Assembly: GCF_026393345.1 (NCBI RefSeq)
Contig: NZ_JAPLAI010000035.1
Span: 16,457 to 80,456 of the forward strand
DNA from: Microbacterium sp.
Lineage (GTDB): Bacteria; Actinomycetota; Actinomycetes; Actinomycetales; Microbacteriaceae
Length of the DNA stretch: 64,000 bases
Reading direction: 5' to 3'
Within the stretch, counting starts at the first letter, position 1. Every line of letters begins with the position of its first letter. The translations under genes and the position numbers were made by a program. This document shows positions 61,909-64,000 of this stretch, piece after piece. The notes beneath the pieces were generated by a model. It did no database searches and had not been told where the DNA came from. It saw nothing but the letters and a program-made list of their open reading frames with translations.

Positions 61909-62646
61909 ATGAGCGTCACATTGGTCACGGTCGCAGATGCGCTCATCGAATTCATCCTGAGTCTGCTGCGCGACCCGGACGCAGCAGCGAAGTTCGATGA
62001 GGACCCCAACGGGACCCTCGCCGGACGCGGATTGAACACCGTGACGCACGCCGAGGTGTGCGCGGTGGCACCGATCGTCATCGATCGTCCGGCCATCGTG
62101 CCGGCCGTCCAGGCCGTGTCGCCCCCTCCCGCGCGACCGGCGAACGAGGATCCCGTGATCAACGAGATCCGAAGCATCATCAACAACTTCGCCTACGTGG
62201 ATGACCGCGACACGGTCGTCGACCAGTCGGTCAATCAGAACATCTGGGCAGACGGAGACGTGAACCAGGTGTTCGATCAGGGAACTGTCGTCGCATCCGG
62301 GGACAATGCCGTCGCTGCGGGTGACGACGTCGACATCGATCAGACCCTGGACGAGTCGAGTCACATCGACGCCGGCGGCGACGTGAACATGGGCAATGAC
62401 ACGACGACATCCGTCGTGGCCGACTCCAACAACACCGCCACGGACACGACGACGACCACGGATGCCTCGAGCGTCATCGCGGTGACGGACTCCGCGAACG
62501 ACAGTTCGACGACCCAGTCCGCTGCGGAGTCGTACAACGAGACCGCGACGACGACCACCGACTCCACGACGGGCGTGGACGCGGACGTGGTGTACGGGTC
62601 CGACGGTTCGTCCGTCGTCGACAGCCCCGTCGATGACCAGTTCTGA
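61909..62646 (+). CDS. IniB N-terminal domain protein with acidic Thr/Asp-rich tail
   Basis: 245 aa. Residues 8-57 match the IniB N-terminal domain (LIEFILSLLRDPDAAAKFDEDP and the GLNTVTHAEVCAVAPIV helix pair). Residues 98-245 are a low-complexity tail of Asp, Thr, Ser, Asn, Gln and Val with no Lys or Arg after position 100, containing imperfect repeats of VDQ/DVNQ/DVDIDQ/DVNMGND and a TTTTT block. Mycobacterial IniB also has a short N-terminal domain and a long low-complexity tail. No signal peptide. The stop overlaps the next start by 14 bases. Confidence 0.85.
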   Translation: MSVTLVTVADALIEFILSLLRDPDAAAKFDEDPNGTLAGRGLNTVTHAEVCAVAPIVIDRPAIVPAVQAVSPPPARPANEDPVINEIRSIINNFAYVDDRDTVVDQSVNQNIWADGDVNQVFDQGTVVASGDNAVAAGDDVDIDQTLDESSHIDAGGDVNMGNDTTTSVVADSNNTATDTTTTTDASSVIAVTDSANDSSTTQSAAESYNETATTTTDSTTGVDADVVYGSDGSSVVDSPVDDQF

Positions 62647-63367
62647 GCGGCCCACCGAAGCCAGGCCGGTACGGCCCGCGGAACCCTCATCGGCCGTGCG
62701 ATCGGCTGTCGGCGGCCCCGTGACTTTCAGCGCGGTCCGCCGCGCCGAAGCTCAGCGGATCGCGGCGGAGCGGGCCGCGGCGGAGAAAGCCGCGGCCGCA
62801 GCGCAAGCCCCACCCCGCCCTTCTTTCGACAGCGTGGGCGGCGCTCCGGTGCTGATCCGGCGGCATCCGCCGGCGACCGTGCGTGCTAGTCAGTTCTTCT
62901 GGATCCTGGCGACCTTCGCGGGCGCGTCCGCGGCGACCTACCTGTTCCTCATCCGTAAGGCGCACGTGCCGGACATCACGGAGCGCGTGCGCGCGGTGGA
63001 CGGCTCGCGCGCACCAGAGACCTATGCATCCGTGGCGGAGATCCTCAGCTGGACCGTGTTCGGCGTCATCGTCGGCCTGCTGCTGGTGCAGATCGTGGCG
63101 CAGGTGTCGTACGCGAACCGGCGACCGCGGACCAGGTGGTGGATGCTGGGCGCCCTCCTCGTGGTGTGCGCGCTGCTACCGTTCGCCCGGGAACTGGTCG
63201 CCTTCGGGGACCGCGGACGCCCCCTGGCGGTGCTTCTGATCGCTCAGGCGGGTCTCCTGCTCCTGGGTCTCCTGTTCGCGGTGATGCCGCCCGCGCTACG
63301 TTGGACGGCCGAGCGTCACGACGTCGCCGCGCGGGACTCCGGCCCCGACCCGGCCGCCCAGGTCTGA
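62633..63367 (+). CDS. Four-helix membrane protein of the Ini-like locus
   Basis: 244 aa. Residues 1-80 are basic and Ala-rich with a heptad-like stretch (RRAEAQRIAAERAAAEKAAAAAQA) suggesting a cytoplasmic coiled coil; then helices at about 86-104, 133-153, 164-181 and 191-215. No family recognised. ATG 62633 lies inside the end of the IniB-like gene, giving translational coupling. The last 72 bases overlap the convergent dynamin-like gene, which is unusual and links the two. Confidence 0.75.
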   Translation: MTSSERPTEARPVRPAEPSSAVRSAVGGPVTFSAVRRAEAQRIAAERAAAEKAAAAAQAPPRPSFDSVGGAPVLIRRHPPATVRASQFFWILATFAGASAATYLFLIRKAHVPDITERVRAVDGSRAPETYASVAEILSWTVFGVIVGLLLVQIVAQVSYANRRPRTRWWMLGALLVVCALLPFARELVAFGDRGRPLAVLLIAQAGLLLLGLLFAVMPPALRWTAERHDVAARDSGPDPAAQV

Positions 63368-64000
63368 GGCAGCTCCCTCCACGCTCCGCACGACGACCCG
63401 GCACATCCGCGCCGTGGCCCGGTCCGCCGTGGGGCTCTCCTGCCGCCGCCGCCAGCGCCCGATCAGCTCGTCGACCCGGTTCGAGATCCGGTCGGCGTCG
63501 GCATCCCTGCCCACCCCGAGACGTTGCTGCGGCTCCGTGCCGTAGCCGCCGAGGATGCGGTCGGCGTCACGGGCCTCCTCGGCGTCCAGCACGGTTGTCT
63601 GCGTGCGGAGGTGGGCGAGCACCGCGAGCTCCTCGGCATCATGAAGGTTCATCTCGACCCGCTCGATCCCCGCGCGCACGTTATCCGCGCCCGCTCGGTG
63701 ACGATCACGGAGCAGATCGCCCAGCCCGGCGAGCACGGCTCGCGCCTTCAACGCGGTCGCCCGCGCGCGGAACTGGCTCGTGACGAAGGTCTCCAGCTCC
63801 TCCAGCCCACTGTTGAGGACGAGGCGCTGGGCGAGTTCCGTCGAGGTCGTCGCTCCTGCGCGCACCAGCGTCGCCCCGAGCCGCACGCCGAACACGCCGA
63901 ACCGGTCGAGCAAGCGCTGACGTTGCGCGACCGTCGGCACCGGGTGCGGCTGCGGTTTCAGGAACCGGTCCGCCGAGACCAGGAGACGTTCTCGGATGGG
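63296..64000 (-). CDS. Dynamin family GTPase (IniC-like), C-terminal part, N-terminus beyond window
   Basis: The frame is open to the right edge with no start; the apparent Met at 63940 is an internal GTG valine, with ERLLVSADRFLKPQPHPVPT upstream. The 234 residues present resemble the helical stalk of bacterial dynamins of the IniA/IniC type: QRQRLLDRFGVFGVRLGATLVRAG, then ALKARAVLAGLGDLLRDRH. GTPase motifs would lie outside the window. Convergent with the Ini-like genes, overlapping the membrane protein by 72 bases. Membrane remodelling or repair is the family role. Confidence 0.75.
   Translation of the reverse strand, partial: PIRERLLVSADRFLKPQPHPVPTVAQRQRLLDRFGVFGVRLGATLVRAGATTSTELAQRLVLNSGLEELETFVTSQFRARATALKARAVLAGLGDLLRDRHRAGADNVRAGIERVEMNLHDAEELAVLAHLRTQTTVLDAEEARDADRILGGYGTEPQQRLGVGRDADADRISNRVDELIGRWRRRQESPTADRATARMCRVVVRSVEGAASDLGGRVGAGVPRGDVVTLGRPT

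Noticed and set aside
61630..62655. 341-codon minus-strand frame opposite the IniB-like gene
   Set aside because: Repetitive Val/Asp/Gly/Arg sequence is the mirror of the acidic Thr/Asp tail; the plus frame has a ribosome site, promoter and the IniB domain.

Overview
The window is 64 kb of very GC-rich, densely packed actinobacterial chromosome. Gene content (actinobacterial GuaB3, DUF222/HNH and DUF559 endonucleases, an orphan groES with HrcA/CIRCE control, an F420-type nitroreductase family member) and the constant use of the words GGATGCGG/CCGCATCC point to Microbacteriaceae, most likely Microbacterium or a close relative. No phage genes, integrases, insertion sequences, rRNA or CRISPR arrays were seen. 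Many housekeeping genes carry a TANNNT -10 hexamer 6-7 bases before the start codon, the signature of leaderless transcripts, and this was used to choose several starts.

Bases 1-11 kb: tail of an acyl-CoA dehydrogenase, an AI-2E family permease, a LigC-type ATP-dependent ligase facing a stand-alone LigD-type polymerase domain (NHEJ-like repair without Ku here), an SseB-like protein, PcrA/UvrD helicase, a DUF222/HNH endonuclease, a membrane protein, a tRNA-like 73-mer with a CAU anticodon, and a small nuclease-like protein. 11-26 kb: a LuxR-type two-component system divergent from a MacB-like ABC exporter, small redox proteins (thioredoxin fold, azoreductase with HxlR regulator, deazaflavin-type nitroreductase, di-iron heme-oxygenase-fold protein plus CDGSH protein, flavodoxin), an ABC-2 type exporter, a Na+/H+ antiporter, a glycerophosphodiesterase and a Bax-inhibitor-like protein. 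26-32 kb: a minus-strand operon guaB3 - SURF1 - DUF3817 - guaA - small Ddn-like protein - glycosyltransferase. 32-37.5 kb: TetR/MFS pair, TMEM175-like channel, a DUF559 endonuclease bracketed by two copies of a 63-bp palindromic element, and guaB.

37.5-55.5 kb: a branched-chain amino-acid-type ABC importer (livHMGF) whose binding protein (livJ) lies 12 kb away. Between them sits a self-contained catabolic block: two divergent transcription units (esterases, MBL hydrolase, an intact and a degenerate phosphotriesterase-like protein and an FAD monooxygenase on one side; cytochrome P450, 3Fe-4S ferredoxin and ferredoxin reductase on the other), then an MFS transporter and a divergent TetR regulator. 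The two divergent promoter regions of this block share the motif TTTAC-N5-GTCAAGTGAC, which suggests one regulator and one substrate-inducible pathway, plausibly for an aromatic or ester-containing plant compound. LivH itself is odd: a secreted carboxypeptidase-regulatory-like domain is fused in front of the permease.

55.5-64 kb: RarD-like transporter, groES with two CIRCE-like operators, and then the most unusual locus: a membrane-anchored Hsp70-like ATPase with a long Pro/Ser/Thr/Glu tail, an 850-aa ATPase-LuxR regulator resembling mycobacterial IniR, an IniB-domain protein with a very acidic Thr/Asp-rich tail, a four-helix membrane protein, and, convergent and running off the right edge, an IniC-like dynamin family protein. 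This looks like a non-mycobacterial relative of the iniBAC envelope-stress system with an Hsp70 component added.
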